Shown here one piece after another: positions 56,477 to 63,893 of a stretch of 64,000 nucleotides of DNA. The stretch is from Alphaproteobacteria bacterium. Lineage in GTDB: Bacteria; Myxococcota_A; UBA796; GCA-2862545. Where the stretch lies: NCBI GenBank assembly GCA_020632915.1, contig JACKEP010000015.1, forward strand, positions 70,473-134,472, written 5' to 3'. The stretch's first letter is position 1. Every line of letters begins with the position of its first letter. Made by a program: the position numbers and the translations under genes. A model generated the notes under the pieces. It saw only the letters and a program-made list of their open reading frames with translations, searched no databases and was not told the origin of the DNA.

Positions 56477-57249
56477 CCGTCCTGCCCTTCGATCTCGCCG
56501 ACTACGACCCTGGTTCAGCCGAGCAGGGAAAGGCGATCGACACCACCTTCGGGCTGCCCCCTGGCATCCCGTTTGGATGCCGCCACTACGTGGCCGGTGC
56601 GCGGGTTGCGTCCTCCTTTCGCCCCGAGGGGGGATCCTCCATCCTTGAGGAGGTCGCCGCACCGTTCCCGTGGTTGTCCACGGCGTCTCCGGAGGACCGC
56701 GAGCGGGCTCGGGCGCAGGTCGACGTGCTCCTCGGCAGGGTGTACGAGGTGGACCGGCTGGCGTGGTCCTGGCACGTCGAGATTGAGGATTCTAGGGGTC
56801 GCGTCACGCAGGTGTCCATCGCACGCCGGGAGGGGCTGACGCAGCCTTCGGTATGCCACCGGATCGCCGTCGCCCGTGAGCGGATGGCGATCGCCGCTCT
56901 CCTGCCGGACCTGCCAGTCGGGTCGATCCGGGACGCCGTGGTCGAGGGCTTGCCCCGCCGGGAGGACCGGGCCGTGGCCGCTGATTGGTTCGGGCTCGTC
57001 GCCGAGACCTACTACTGGGTGCCGAACCAGATCGCCGTGGGGCGTATGTACGGCCGCTCCCAGGGGTGGGCTCGCTACCTGATCTCGGTCGCCCTGTCGG
57101 CACTCGGTCCCGACCACCCCCTGTGGGTGGTCCACACCCGTTGGCCCGGGGCGCCGTCTATGGCGTCGAGGGGCCGGACCCCGAGCGTGTACCGGGGCGA
57201 CGGTGAGCGTCGGGTCCGGGAGCTGCGGGAGCAGTCGGGGCTCCTATGA
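56473..57249 (+). CDS. Late protein with HTH-like segment, unknown
   Basis: A 258-residue protein, GTG start at 56473 overlapping the previous stop. Near residue 115 the segment VTQVSIARREGLTQPSVCHRIAVARERM looks like a helix-turn-helix of the sigma-region-4 or Trp-repressor kind, and a second possible one follows (NQIAVGRMYGRSQGWARYLI). There is no endolysin motif and no signal peptide. It is translationally coupled to both neighbours. A regulatory role in a lysis block would be unusual; function unknown. Confidence 0.5.
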   Translation: MTVLPFDLADYDPGSAEQGKAIDTTFGLPPGIPFGCRHYVAGARVASSFRPEGGSSILEEVAAPFPWLSTASPEDRERARAQVDVLLGRVYEVDRLAWSWHVEIEDSRGRVTQVSIARREGLTQPSVCHRIAVARERMAIAALLPDLPVGSIRDAVVEGLPRREDRAVAADWFGLVAETYYWVPNQIAVGRMYGRSQGWARYLISVALSALGPDHPLWVVHTRWPGAPSMASRGRTPSVYRGDGERRVRELREQSGLL

Positions 57250-58145
57250 CGGCCCGGGGTGGCATCGGCATCGGCGTGCTCGCCCTCGCCTTGGCCGGGG
57301 TGTCCTACACGGTGGGTGTGTCCGCCGGCAGGTCGAGGACCACGGCCGAGAAGGATGCCGAGTTCGAGGGTGTCCTTGAGCAGCTCGCTTCCGACCACAA
57401 GGAGATCGAGGTCACCAAGAACAACCAGGTGGCGTCCCTCCAAGCCGCCCTGTCCGCCAAGGACGTCGAGATCGGCACCCTCGCGGCTCTCGTGACCAAG
57501 CTCAAGGATCGACCGGCGGAGGTTCGCTACCTCACACGGGTCGAGACGGTCCTCGGTGCGTCGCCCATGGTCACCGTCCCCGTGGACGTCCTGCCCGACG
57601 AGCACCTGTTCGTGGCCGGACCCCTGACCGTTGCTCGGTTCGCCAGTCAGGGTGGCGAGGCGACGTTCGAGACCTACGACCAACGGTTCGTGCTCGACGC
57701 GGCCCTCGGGGACACGTCGTCGGCGTTCCTCCTAAGGGGCGCTACGTCCTTCGATGATCAGCTGCACGAGATCCCCGTCGAGGTGACCACGACCCGGATC
57801 ACGCCCGATCCCCCCAAGCTGCTCAAGGTCCACCTCGCCCTCGGTGCCACGGTGTTCGGTGGTGCCGTCGGGCAGGCCCCTCGCGTGGGCGTGGGGGCGT
57901 CGTTGACGCTTCCGTGGATGCACCCGACCCCAAGGGTGGACGTGCTCACCCCGAGGGCGACGGTCGGTGCGGTGGCCTCCCTCGACGGCGTGGCCGGGTT
58001 CACGTTCCGAGGTGGCTTGGACGTCGTGAGCTACAACCTCGGGCGGGAGGGGAGCATCGTGTCCGACCTATGGCTCGGTGTGGGGCCGTCCTACGGGACC
58101 GACGGGTCGTGGTCCGTGGACGTGGGCCTGACGACGAGGCTGTGA
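57246..58145 (+). CDS. Membrane-anchored coiled-coil and beta-domain protein (spanin-like position)
   Basis: A 299-residue protein. An N-terminal membrane anchor (IGIGVLALALAGVSYTVGVSAG, residues 7-28) is followed by a coiled coil (residues 33-90, EKDAEFEGVLEQLASDHKEIE) and then beta-strands to the end, including alternating small/hydrophobic residues in the last 100 (ATVGAVASLDGVAGFTFRGGLDV, DLWLGVGPSYG), which resemble outer-membrane strands. An anchor plus coiled coil spanning the periplasm is the layout of inner-membrane spanins, though spanins are usually shorter. Its stop codon lies in the 6-bp duplication made by the adjoining transposon, so it was not broken. Confidence 0.5.
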   Translation: MTARGGIGIGVLALALAGVSYTVGVSAGRSRTTAEKDAEFEGVLEQLASDHKEIEVTKNNQVASLQAALSAKDVEIGTLAALVTKLKDRPAEVRYLTRVETVLGASPMVTVPVDVLPDEHLFVAGPLTVARFASQGGEATFETYDQRFVLDAALGDTSSAFLLRGATSFDDQLHEIPVEVTTTRITPDPPKLLKVHLALGATVFGGAVGQAPRVGVGASLTLPWMHPTPRVDVLTPRATVGAVASLDGVAGFTFRGGLDVVSYNLGREGSIVSDLWLGVGPSYGTDGSWSVDVGLTTRL

Positions 58146-58164
58146 GGTGTCCCGTCCCACGCTC
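58142..58164 (+). repeat. Left target duplication and terminal inverted repeat
   Basis: GTGAGG followed by the 17-bp left end. Further boxes: GAACGTCCCACGCCC (58184-58198) and CGCATCCCAGGTCTC (58205-58219). Confidence 0.85.
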
Positions 58165-58323
58165 CCGCCCCGCCAGGCAGGCCGAACGTCCCACGCCCGC
58201 TGACCGCATCCCAGGTCTCGCGACCGGTGCGGTCCTTGGGACGGAGCGCCAGCGGATCCCGGGGGTACGGGGGCCGTAGCGAAGCGTAGGCCCCCCGACG
58301 TGACGCCGCGGTAGAACACCGAC

Positions 58324-58929
58324 GTGCGTCCCGTCGAAGCCGTGATCGTGTGGCCAGGACGCCGGCCCGGACTGGGCTGGCACGCGCACGGGACCACGGT
58401 CAAGCACCTGTGGGTACTGCACGGGGAGCACCTCGCCCGGGTGCAGCTCCGCAAGCCCCGGTGGCGGCATGTCGAGACGGGCGTCACACGCCACGACAGG
58501 CCGATCTGGGACGTCCCTGGCTCGCCCTACGGCCTCGACGTCGTGTTCACGGTGGTGTTCGTGTGGCTGTCGAGCGCCGTCGGCCTGCTGCGCACGGACT
58601 GGCCCTGGGACGACGACCTCCCCAGCCGGCGCTCGGTCCAGCGCTGGACCCGTCGCCTGACGCCGGAGGCGGATGCCTGGCTGCGCGCCATCCGCCTCGC
58701 TGCCATCGAACTCGCCGCGCCTCGGCCCCTGGAGGAGTACCTGCCGACGGGGGGGATACCCCCGCCGGCAGGGCGCTCGCGTCGCAACCCGGACACTGCC
58801 ACAGCTTGGCCGCTCCACAGCAGTGCCTGGATCCTCAAGGAAGCGGCGCGAGCCCTCTGTAAGCCGATCCGCACCCTCCTGGTCGAGGCGCGACGGAGGT
58901 GGTCCTCGGCGAACCCCGGAACCGACTGA
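58324..58929 (+). CDS. Transposon accessory protein, unknown
   Basis: A 201-residue basic protein; GTG at 58324 is the first start after an in-frame stop (58312). It has many Trp and Arg residues, a possible membrane or buried helix (LDVVFTVVFVWLSSAVGLL) and an HTH-like piece (LPSRRSVQRWTRRLTPEADAWLRAI). It precedes the transposase gene and lies wholly in the transposon. Three-gene transposons of this kind often have such a first gene; it may recognise DNA ends or targets. No family recognised with confidence. Confidence 0.55.
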   Translation: MRPVEAVIVWPGRRPGLGWHAHGTTVKHLWVLHGEHLARVQLRKPRWRHVETGVTRHDRPIWDVPGSPYGLDVVFTVVFVWLSSAVGLLRTDWPWDDDLPSRRSVQRWTRRLTPEADAWLRAIRLAAIELAAPRPLEEYLPTGGIPPPAGRSRRNPDTATAWPLHSSAWILKEAARALCKPIRTLLVEARRRWSSANPGTD

Positions 58930-59068
58930 TCCCAGGCCTCCCACCGGTGGCCCGGCCGCGCTGTGCGTGAGGCGTGTGAGTGACCGTCCATCCTGACGTT
59001 CCCACAGACGGTGTCGTCGATCTCGGTCGCTCCCTCCGGCACGGTGCCAGCCACCCCAGGAGGTGATC

Positions 59069-60631
59069 ATGTCCCGAGCCCCGAGTGCACGCGCCCTGCT
59101 GCGCTACCAGGCGATCAGCGCCTACGTGAGCCTCGACCCGCCCCGCGGCGAGCGCACGGCGACCTTGCGCACGCTGGCGGAGCGCGCCTGGACGCTGCCG
59201 GACGGCCGCGTCGTCCGGTTCTCGGCCGAGACGCTGCGCGGGTGGGTCCGCCGGTACCGCCAGGGCGGCCTCGCTGCGCTGGAGGACGCACCCCGGCCCC
59301 AGCCCGGCGTCCAGGTCATCACCCCCGAGCAGGTCGACGTCCTCTGCCAGATCAAGCGCGACGTCCCCGCCCGCTCCGTCGAGCGGGTGATCGAGGTCGC
59401 CGAGGCGCTCGACCGGGTGCCAAAGGGGCTGCTGTCGCGGTCCACCGTGCACCGGGTGTTGCAGGCTCACGGGCTGTCGAAGCGCAAGCCTGCGGAGGGC
59501 ACCACCACGGACCTGGACCGGTTCGAGGCCGCCTTCCCCAACGACCTCTGGCAGTCCGACATGCTCGCAGGACCGTGGCTGCCCGATCCGGATCGCCCCG
59601 GTCACCAGCGACGTGCGTGGCTGCATGCGTTCCTCGACGACCACAGTCGCCTGCTGCTGGCGGGCCGCTTCGCGTTCAAGGGCGACCTGCCCACGCTGGA
59701 GCTGGTGTTCCGCGAGGCGCTGCGCCGCCACGGCGTGCCGCGGCGCGTCTACTACGACAACGGCGGGCCCTATCGCAGCAAGCACATGGCCCAGGTTGTC
59801 GCCGTCCTGGGCTGCCACGCCCCCGTGCACACGCCCCCCTACCGACCCGAGGGACATGGCAAGATCGAGGCCTTCAACCGCTACTGCCGCGCGGCCTTCG
59901 TCGAGGAGGTGCGCGCGTCGGCGATCACCACGCTGGACGCGCTGAACCGTGCGTTCCGGGCGTGGGGAGACCTCAAGTACAACCGCCGCGTGCACGGCGA
60001 GACCCAGCAGGCGCCGTGGGATCGGTGGCGAGCCGGCGCGGACCGGGTCCGGCCCGTGGACGAGCGCACCCTGGTCGACGCGTTCCTGTTCCGCGCGAAC
60101 CGCACCCCCGACAAGACCGCGATCTTCCGCCTGCACGGCGTGCGGTTCCAGGTGTCGCCGCGGCTGGCGCGCAAGCCGGTGGAGGTTCGCTACGACCCCG
60201 AAGACCTCGGTGTGGTCGAGGTGTGGCGCCAGGGGTCGTTCGTCGAGCGCATCACCCCGTTCGAGGTCACGCCCCACCGCCGCCCGGTGGTCGTCGACCC
60301 ACCGCAGACCACCCCCGCCACGACGCCCACATCGGACTTCCTCGCGACGCTGGTCGACGCCCACACGCCAGCACCCGTCGACGACGCGATCGAGCGCGCG
60401 CTGGCGGAGCGGCAGGCGCAGGACGACGGTGTGGTGGAGCTGGTGCGCGCGCGGGTGGCGTCCGACGTGTTCGACGAAGCGCTCGTCCGTGAGTTCCTGG
60501 ACCAGTTCGGACCCTTCGAGCCCGACGATCTGGTCGAGCCCCTCGAGCTCGCCCTCGAGCTCGGTGGCGCTGACCAGCACGTCGTCGTCCTGCTCACGCG
60601 AGCCGTGCACGCTGGCGAGGTGTTGACGTGA
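59069..60631 (+). CDS. DDE (rve-fold) transposase, TniA/IS481-like
   Basis: A 520-residue transposase. ATG at 59069 follows AGGAGG. The N-terminus is an HTH pair (RFSAETLRGWVRRYRQGGLAALED, then SRSTVHRVLQAHGLSKR). The catalytic core has WQSDMLAGPWL (first Asp), YYDNGGPYRS (second Asp) and GHGKIEAFNR (Glu). A beta-barrel and a long C-terminal tail follow, as in TniA, TnsB and MuA, which use the tail to contact the ATPase partner. All catalytic residues are kept. It is coupled to the ATPase gene by a four-base overlap. Confidence 0.88.
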   Translation: MSRAPSARALLRYQAISAYVSLDPPRGERTATLRTLAERAWTLPDGRVVRFSAETLRGWVRRYRQGGLAALEDAPRPQPGVQVITPEQVDVLCQIKRDVPARSVERVIEVAEALDRVPKGLLSRSTVHRVLQAHGLSKRKPAEGTTTDLDRFEAAFPNDLWQSDMLAGPWLPDPDRPGHQRRAWLHAFLDDHSRLLLAGRFAFKGDLPTLELVFREALRRHGVPRRVYYDNGGPYRSKHMAQVVAVLGCHAPVHTPPYRPEGHGKIEAFNRYCRAAFVEEVRASAITTLDALNRAFRAWGDLKYNRRVHGETQQAPWDRWRAGADRVRPVDERTLVDAFLFRANRTPDKTAIFRLHGVRFQVSPRLARKPVEVRYDPEDLGVVEVWRQGSFVERITPFEVTPHRRPVVVDPPQTTPATTPTSDFLATLVDAHTPAPVDDAIERALAERQAQDDGVVELVRARVASDVFDEALVREFLDQFGPFEPDDLVEPLELALELGGADQHVVVLLTRAVHAGEVLT

Positions 60632-61482
60632 ACACACCCACCTTGCCGATCCCCCAGCAGAACCGCCTGCGTGCGCACTTCGCCTTCACGGGGATGCCGT
60701 TCCGCAAGAACGTCAAGGCGCGCAACATGTTCGACTCCCAGAGCCAGCGGGAGCTCCGCCACGGCCTGCATCTGTGGCTCGAGGTCCGCGGGCTGGCGCT
60801 GGTCACCGGACCCAGTGGGGTCGGAAAGTCCATCTGCCTCCGGCGCCTCGTCGGCGAGCTGCCCACCGACCGGTTCACCGTGCACCGGTTCGGCCAGATC
60901 CCCACGACGCCCGCGGGGTTCCTGCGGGCGCTGGGCCGCCACCTGGGTCTCCGGCCACGGCTGCACATGGCGGATCAGTTCGAGGACATCCGCGAGGCCC
61001 TGGCACACCACGAAGCCGACCACGGGACGCACCCGGTGCTGATCCTGGACGACGCGGAGGGGATGCGTCCGGCGACGCTGGACCTGGTGCGTCGGCTGAC
61101 GGCGTCGGAGCTGGACGGCGAGGAGCACGTCAGCATCCTGGTGGCCGGCACCGAGCAGCTGTTGGAAACGCTGCGGGACCCGACGCTGGCGCCGCTGCGC
61201 ACCCGGTTCACCTACGCCCACCAGCTGCGCGCCTTCGGCATGGAAGACGCCCGCCACTACGTGCAGTTCCACGTCCACGGCGCCGGCGGACCCGACAAGC
61301 TGTTCACCGACGGTGCCGTCTCGGCACTGTTCAGCGCGTCCCAGGGCGTCCCCAGGCAGCTCAACCAGCTCGCGTTGCAGGCCATGATGGACGCCGTCGT
61401 GCACGGTCTCGATGGCGTCGACCAGAACCTGATGAAGCGCGTCCTGCAGGCCCACCCGCTGTACGCCGTGCCGCGCGGGTGA
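60628..61482 (+). CDS. ExeA/TniB-like AAA+ transposition ATPase
   Basis: A 284-residue AAA+ protein starting with GTG at 60628. The start LRAHFAFTGMPFRKNVKARNMFDS is the usual ExeA/TniB opening (FxxxPF). Walker A is GPSGVGKS near residue 64, Walker B PVLILDDAEGM near residue 138 and sensor 1 SILVAGTEQL near residue 168. In Tn5053, Tn7 and Mu the matching ATPase (TniB, TnsC, MuB) selects target DNA and activates the transposase. Proteins of this kind are often misnamed general secretion pathway proteins. Short C-terminal helices end the protein. Confidence 0.85.
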   Translation: MNTPTLPIPQQNRLRAHFAFTGMPFRKNVKARNMFDSQSQRELRHGLHLWLEVRGLALVTGPSGVGKSICLRRLVGELPTDRFTVHRFGQIPTTPAGFLRALGRHLGLRPRLHMADQFEDIREALAHHEADHGTHPVLILDDAEGMRPATLDLVRRLTASELDGEEHVSILVAGTEQLLETLRDPTLAPLRTRFTYAHQLRAFGMEDARHYVQFHVHGAGGPDKLFTDGAVSALFSASQGVPRQLNQLALQAMMDAVVHGLDGVDQNLMKRVLQAHPLYAVPRG

Positions 61483-61493
61483 CAGAGCAGGAC

Positions 61494-61519
61494 GGGACAC
61501 GCTCCGGCATGCGTGTCCC
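61494..61519. repeat. Inverted repeat of the transposon box after the ATPase gene
   Basis: GGGACACGC and GCGTGTCCC are a perfect 9-bp inverted repeat around 8 bases, 12 bp after the ATPase stop. It uses the same GTCCC core as the end repeats and could be a transposase site or a terminator (no T-run). Confidence 0.6.
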
Positions 61520-61654
61520 GGCCGTGGGGGTGGGCTCGTGGCTCCCGCCGGGACACGGGTCGGCACGGTGTCCCACGCTGACGCCTGGGACACCGTCGCG
61601 GGACGTGTCCCATGTGGCCTACCGGTGGATCAGGCTGGGATTCCAGCGGGCGAC

Positions 61655-61677
61655 GAGCTTGGGACGGGACAGTGAGG
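61655..61677 (-). repeat. Right terminal inverted repeat and target duplication
   Basis: Inverted 17-bp end followed by GTGAGG. Inner boxes, inverted: 61628-61644 and 61578-61595; direct: CGGTGTCCCACGC (61566-61578) and ACGTGTCCCATG (61603-61614). Confidence 0.85.
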
Positions 61678-61683
61678 GGGAGG

Positions 61684-61697
61684 GTTCAACGTTGAAC
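61684..61697. repeat. 14-bp palindrome, copy 4
   Basis: GTTCAACGTTGAAC followed by CCCCGGCAGGGG, a small hairpin, similar to copy 1. Without the transposon it would lie about 10 bp after the end of the late operon. Confidence 0.85.
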
Positions 61698-61711
61698 CCC
61701 GGCAGGGGAGC

Positions 61712-62005
61712 CTACCGGTCCTCGCAGACCCCGGCCTCGGTCGTCGGGCACCGGAGCAGGCGCGTGCACGCCGTGTCGTCGGTGAGATCGACCGTGCACG
61801 GCACCCACGTGACGCCCTCGACCACCTCGCCGCAGTAGGCGTCGAGGACTTCGTACCCGTCCTCCGTGACGGCCTGGAGGTAGGCGCCGAGGTGGGCCCA
61901 GTGAGCTGGGGCGTCCGGGTCGGTGTCGACGTCGACGTGGGTGTCGGGGGCCACCTCGTCGGTGCAGGCGGCGAGGACGAGGGCGAGGACGATCAAGGGT
62001 CGCAT
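61712..62005 (-). CDS. Prophage-encoded small lipoprotein
   Basis: A 97-residue predicted lipoprotein starting at 62005, MRPLIVLALVLAACTDEVAPDT, lipobox LAAC (Cys14). A TD-rich linker as in host lipoproteins follows, then a small domain with four Cys (YCGEVVEGVTWVPCTVDL, CTRLLRCPTTEAGVCED), likely two disulfides. It is transcribed opposite to the late genes. Phage lipoproteins of this kind often change the lysogen surface or block superinfection; it could also be an outer-membrane spanin. It resembles host surface proteins and may have been acquired from a host. Confidence 0.65.
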   Translation of the reverse strand: MRPLIVLALVLAACTDEVAPDTHVDVDTDPDAPAHWAHLGAYLQAVTEDGYEVLDAYCGEVVEGVTWVPCTVDLTDDTACTRLLRCPTTEAGVCEDR

Positions 62006-62152
62006 GGTGTCTCCTGTCGATGGGCGAGAACCAGCGTTCACGGCTGGTTCTCGGTCGCCAGAAGCGGAATTGGCCCTGCCGTCAAGTCGGTCCGGGGATC
62101 GAGACGGGCGTGGGCTCGATCCGGAGACGCGATCTTGGTGCGGTAGTTCCGA

Positions 62153-62190
62153 CCGGGATGCCGACGGTTGGCCGGGATGCCGCCGGTTGT
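62153..62190. repeat. Two tandem 19-bp repeats in a divergent promoter region
   Basis: CCGGGATGCCGACGGTTGG and CCGGGATGCCGCCGGTTGT lie side by side between the divergent lipoprotein gene (start 62005) and the small gene at 62218. They end 27 bp before the latter's start. Candidate operator pair. Confidence 0.6.
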
Positions 62191-62217
62191 CCGGTAGCGA
62201 CTTGTGAGGAGGATCCG

Positions 62218-62490
62218 ATGGTCGACGTGGAATGGGTGGTGACGGTGGTCGTGGTGCTGACGCAGTACAAGCCGACCGATGTCGGGGCGGTCGTCATTGG
62301 CGTGGCACGGGCGGTACGCGACACCTTGAGCATGGCCCCGGACCTGTATTGGGCGTGCCGGGACAAGGCGTTTGCCCGCGAGCGGATGCGGCTCCGGCAT
62401 GCGGCCGAGCGTCCCCCGACACCACCGAGAGAGCGAAAACCCCGGGATCCTGCTGGACCCCGGGGCGAGGACGAAGGTGCCGACCCCTGA
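62218..62490 (+). CDS. Small protein with hydrophobic N-terminus, unknown
   Basis: A 90-residue protein; ATG at 62218 follows GAGGAGG. MVDVEWVVTVVVVLTQY is hydrophobic but short, then a helical basic part with a Pro/Arg-rich end. No family recognised. It is convergent with the integrase-associated gene; its 3' end contains the hairpin that may stop the integrase transcript. Confidence 0.5.
   Translation: MVDVEWVVTVVVVLTQYKPTDVGAVVIGVARAVRDTLSMAPDLYWACRDKAFARERMRLRHAAERPPTPPRERKPRDPAGPRGEDEGADP
62436..62465 (-). terminator. Intrinsic terminator of the leftward integrase transcript
   Basis: On the minus strand an 11-pair stem with one mismatch (CCCCGGGGTCC / GGATCCCGGGG) around AGCA is followed by TTTT. 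It lies just beyond the 62-residue gene downstream of the integrase. Confidence 0.6.
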
Positions 62491-62497
62491 TGTCGGT

Positions 62498-62686
62498 TCA
62501 GGACACCCGGGTCACAACGTCACACATGCCGATCGCCACCTGCTCGCCCACGGCGAGGGCGGCCATGGCTTCGAGGGCATCATCGTCGCCCTCGTTGGCC
62601 TCGGCCATTTCGGCGCCCGTGTAGGTGGTGGGGTCGTCGTCGAGGCGAAAGGTGCGGTCGTCGAACGGGATGTCGGTGGGGTTCAT
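62498..62686 (-). CDS. Small acidic protein coupled to integrase
   Basis: A 62-residue, strongly acidic protein (MNPTDIPFDDRTFRLDDDPT). Its ATG overlaps the integrase stop by four bases (ATGA), so it is co-translated with integrase. Position would fit an excision factor, but known recombination directionality factors are mostly basic with an HTH. Alternatively it may be a protein that modifies integrase activity. No family recognised. Confidence 0.5.
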   Translation of the reverse strand: MNPTDIPFDDRTFRLDDDPTTYTGAEMAEANEGDDDALEAMAALAVGEQVAIGMCDVVTRVS

Positions 62687-63861
62687 GCGGCACCCCCGAA
62701 CGACGGGAACGACGCCAGCCCCTCGGCCACCTGATCGTCCTTGAGCCGCTGGTAGGTGCGTTCGAGGACCGCAGACTTGTACGTGTGCCGCATGGCTGAC
62801 CGCATGACGCCGTCGGGGACACCGTGCACGACGCCGAGCGTCGCGAAGGTGTAGCGTGCGCTGTAGGGCGTAATCTTCCGTCGGTTGCCGTTGGCGTCGA
62901 GGTACAAACCGGCCCGCTTCAACGCGTCGAAGAAGCCATACTCCCACACGCCGATCTGCTTGCCTCGCCACAAGAAGCAGGGACCTGCGGTGGGTTCGCC
63001 CTCGTTGCGCCACCAGCGGGAGAGTTCATCGTGGGTGGCGTCCGTCATCGGCACGACGTGATCCGCGTGTCGGTTCTTCGTGCCCCTGACGTGAAGCGTG
63101 CGGGCGTGTAGGTCGACGTCCTCCCACCTGATCCGGGTCACCTCACCGGGCCTCAGGCCGTTGCCGAAGGCGACGCCGTACAGGCAGCGATGCATCGGCG
63201 TCGACGCGTTGTCGAGGAGGCGGGCAACCTCACCGACCGACAACGCCTCGGCGGCCTCCGTCGCGGGCTTGCCCGACCCCTTGATCGGCCGGAATGCGTG
63301 GGCTTCCTTTCGGGCTCCCACCTCGACCATGTGCTTCAGGGCACAGCGGTACGTGTTCTGCACCTTCACCTTGCCCTGGCCCGAGAGCCCATCGAGGGTC
63401 GCCAAGAACCGGGACCAACGGACGGCATCGAGCCGTTCGATCGGGGTGTCGCCGAGGACCGCAAGGATCTTTGGCCACGCCCACCGGTTCTCGGTGCGGC
63501 TGGTGTTGGCGGCCACCTCGGTGGCGCGGATCGGCTGCCACACCGCCTCGACATACTCCCGCAGGGTCATGCTGCTGTAGTCGCCCTCGTCGACCTTTCG
63601 GTTGGTCGAGGCTTGCTCGAACGCGGCGATGGCGTCCGCCCCCTCCGACGGGTTCGACACCAGCGCGAGCTTGACCTGCTTGTTGTCGAGGTCGAAGAGC
63701 CGTGGGTTGGCTTCCGTCCAATAGGCGGCGTTCTCCCTCGCCCATGTCGCCTCTTCGTCGGACAGGTAGCCGAGGGTCACCGTTCGACGGTTGGGGCCGA
63801 CGGCTTGGTAGTACCAGCCTGCCTTTCGCTGGGATCGCTGGATTGTCCAGGTCTTCGCCAT
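62683..63861 (-). CDS. int: Tyrosine-recombinase phage integrase
   Basis: A 392-residue integrase next to attR. The N-terminal 45 residues (WTIQRSQRKAGWYYQAVGPN) form a small beta arm-binding domain. A core-binding domain follows (residues 95-200, MTLREYVEAVWQPI). The catalytic domain has GLRPGEV (Arg), GTKNRH (Lys), PYSARYTFAT (Arg, with Tyr in place of the usual first His), MRHTY (His) and the nucleophile in ERTYQRL. It joins attP and attB and, with a helper, excises the prophage. The promoter lies in the 100 bp that also contain arm sites, so integrase binding may regulate its own gene. Confidence 0.94.
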   Translation of the reverse strand: MAKTWTIQRSQRKAGWYYQAVGPNRRTVTLGYLSDEEATWARENAAYWTEANPRLFDLDNKQVKLALVSNPSEGADAIAAFEQASTNRKVDEGDYSSMTLREYVEAVWQPIRATEVAANTSRTENRWAWPKILAVLGDTPIERLDAVRWSRFLATLDGLSGQGKVKVQNTYRCALKHMVEVGARKEAHAFRPIKGSGKPATEAAEALSVGEVARLLDNASTPMHRCLYGVAFGNGLRPGEVTRIRWEDVDLHARTLHVRGTKNRHADHVVPMTDATHDELSRWWRNEGEPTAGPCFLWRGKQIGVWEYGFFDALKRAGLYLDANGNRRKITPYSARYTFATLGVVHGVPDGVMRSAMRHTYKSAVLERTYQRLKDDQVAEGLASFPSFGGAA

Positions 63862-63893
63862 GGTGTGCTCCTGGGTTGGCCAGCACAGCCTAG

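Larger units (their letters stand above)
58148..61671. mobile_element. 3.5-kb transposon with TniA-like/ExeA-like gene pair
   Basis: The ends are TGTCCCGTCCCACGCTC (58148-58164) and its near-exact inverted copy (61655-61671, 16 of 17). GTGAGG directly flanks both ends (58142-58147 and 61672-61677), a 6-bp target duplication. Inside are three rightward genes: an unknown 201-residue protein, a DDE transposase and an AAA ATPase. Further GTCCCA-type boxes lie near both ends. It inserted at the end of the phage late operon without breaking a gene. Confidence 0.85.

Noticed and set aside
57246..58145. Transposon insertion breaking the last late gene
   Set aside because: The stop codon lies within the target duplication on the left side, so the reading frame is complete.
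60628..61482. Type II secretion ATPase ExeA
   Set aside because: It is coupled to a transposase inside a transposon with intact ends; the ExeA match reflects shared AAA+ ancestry.
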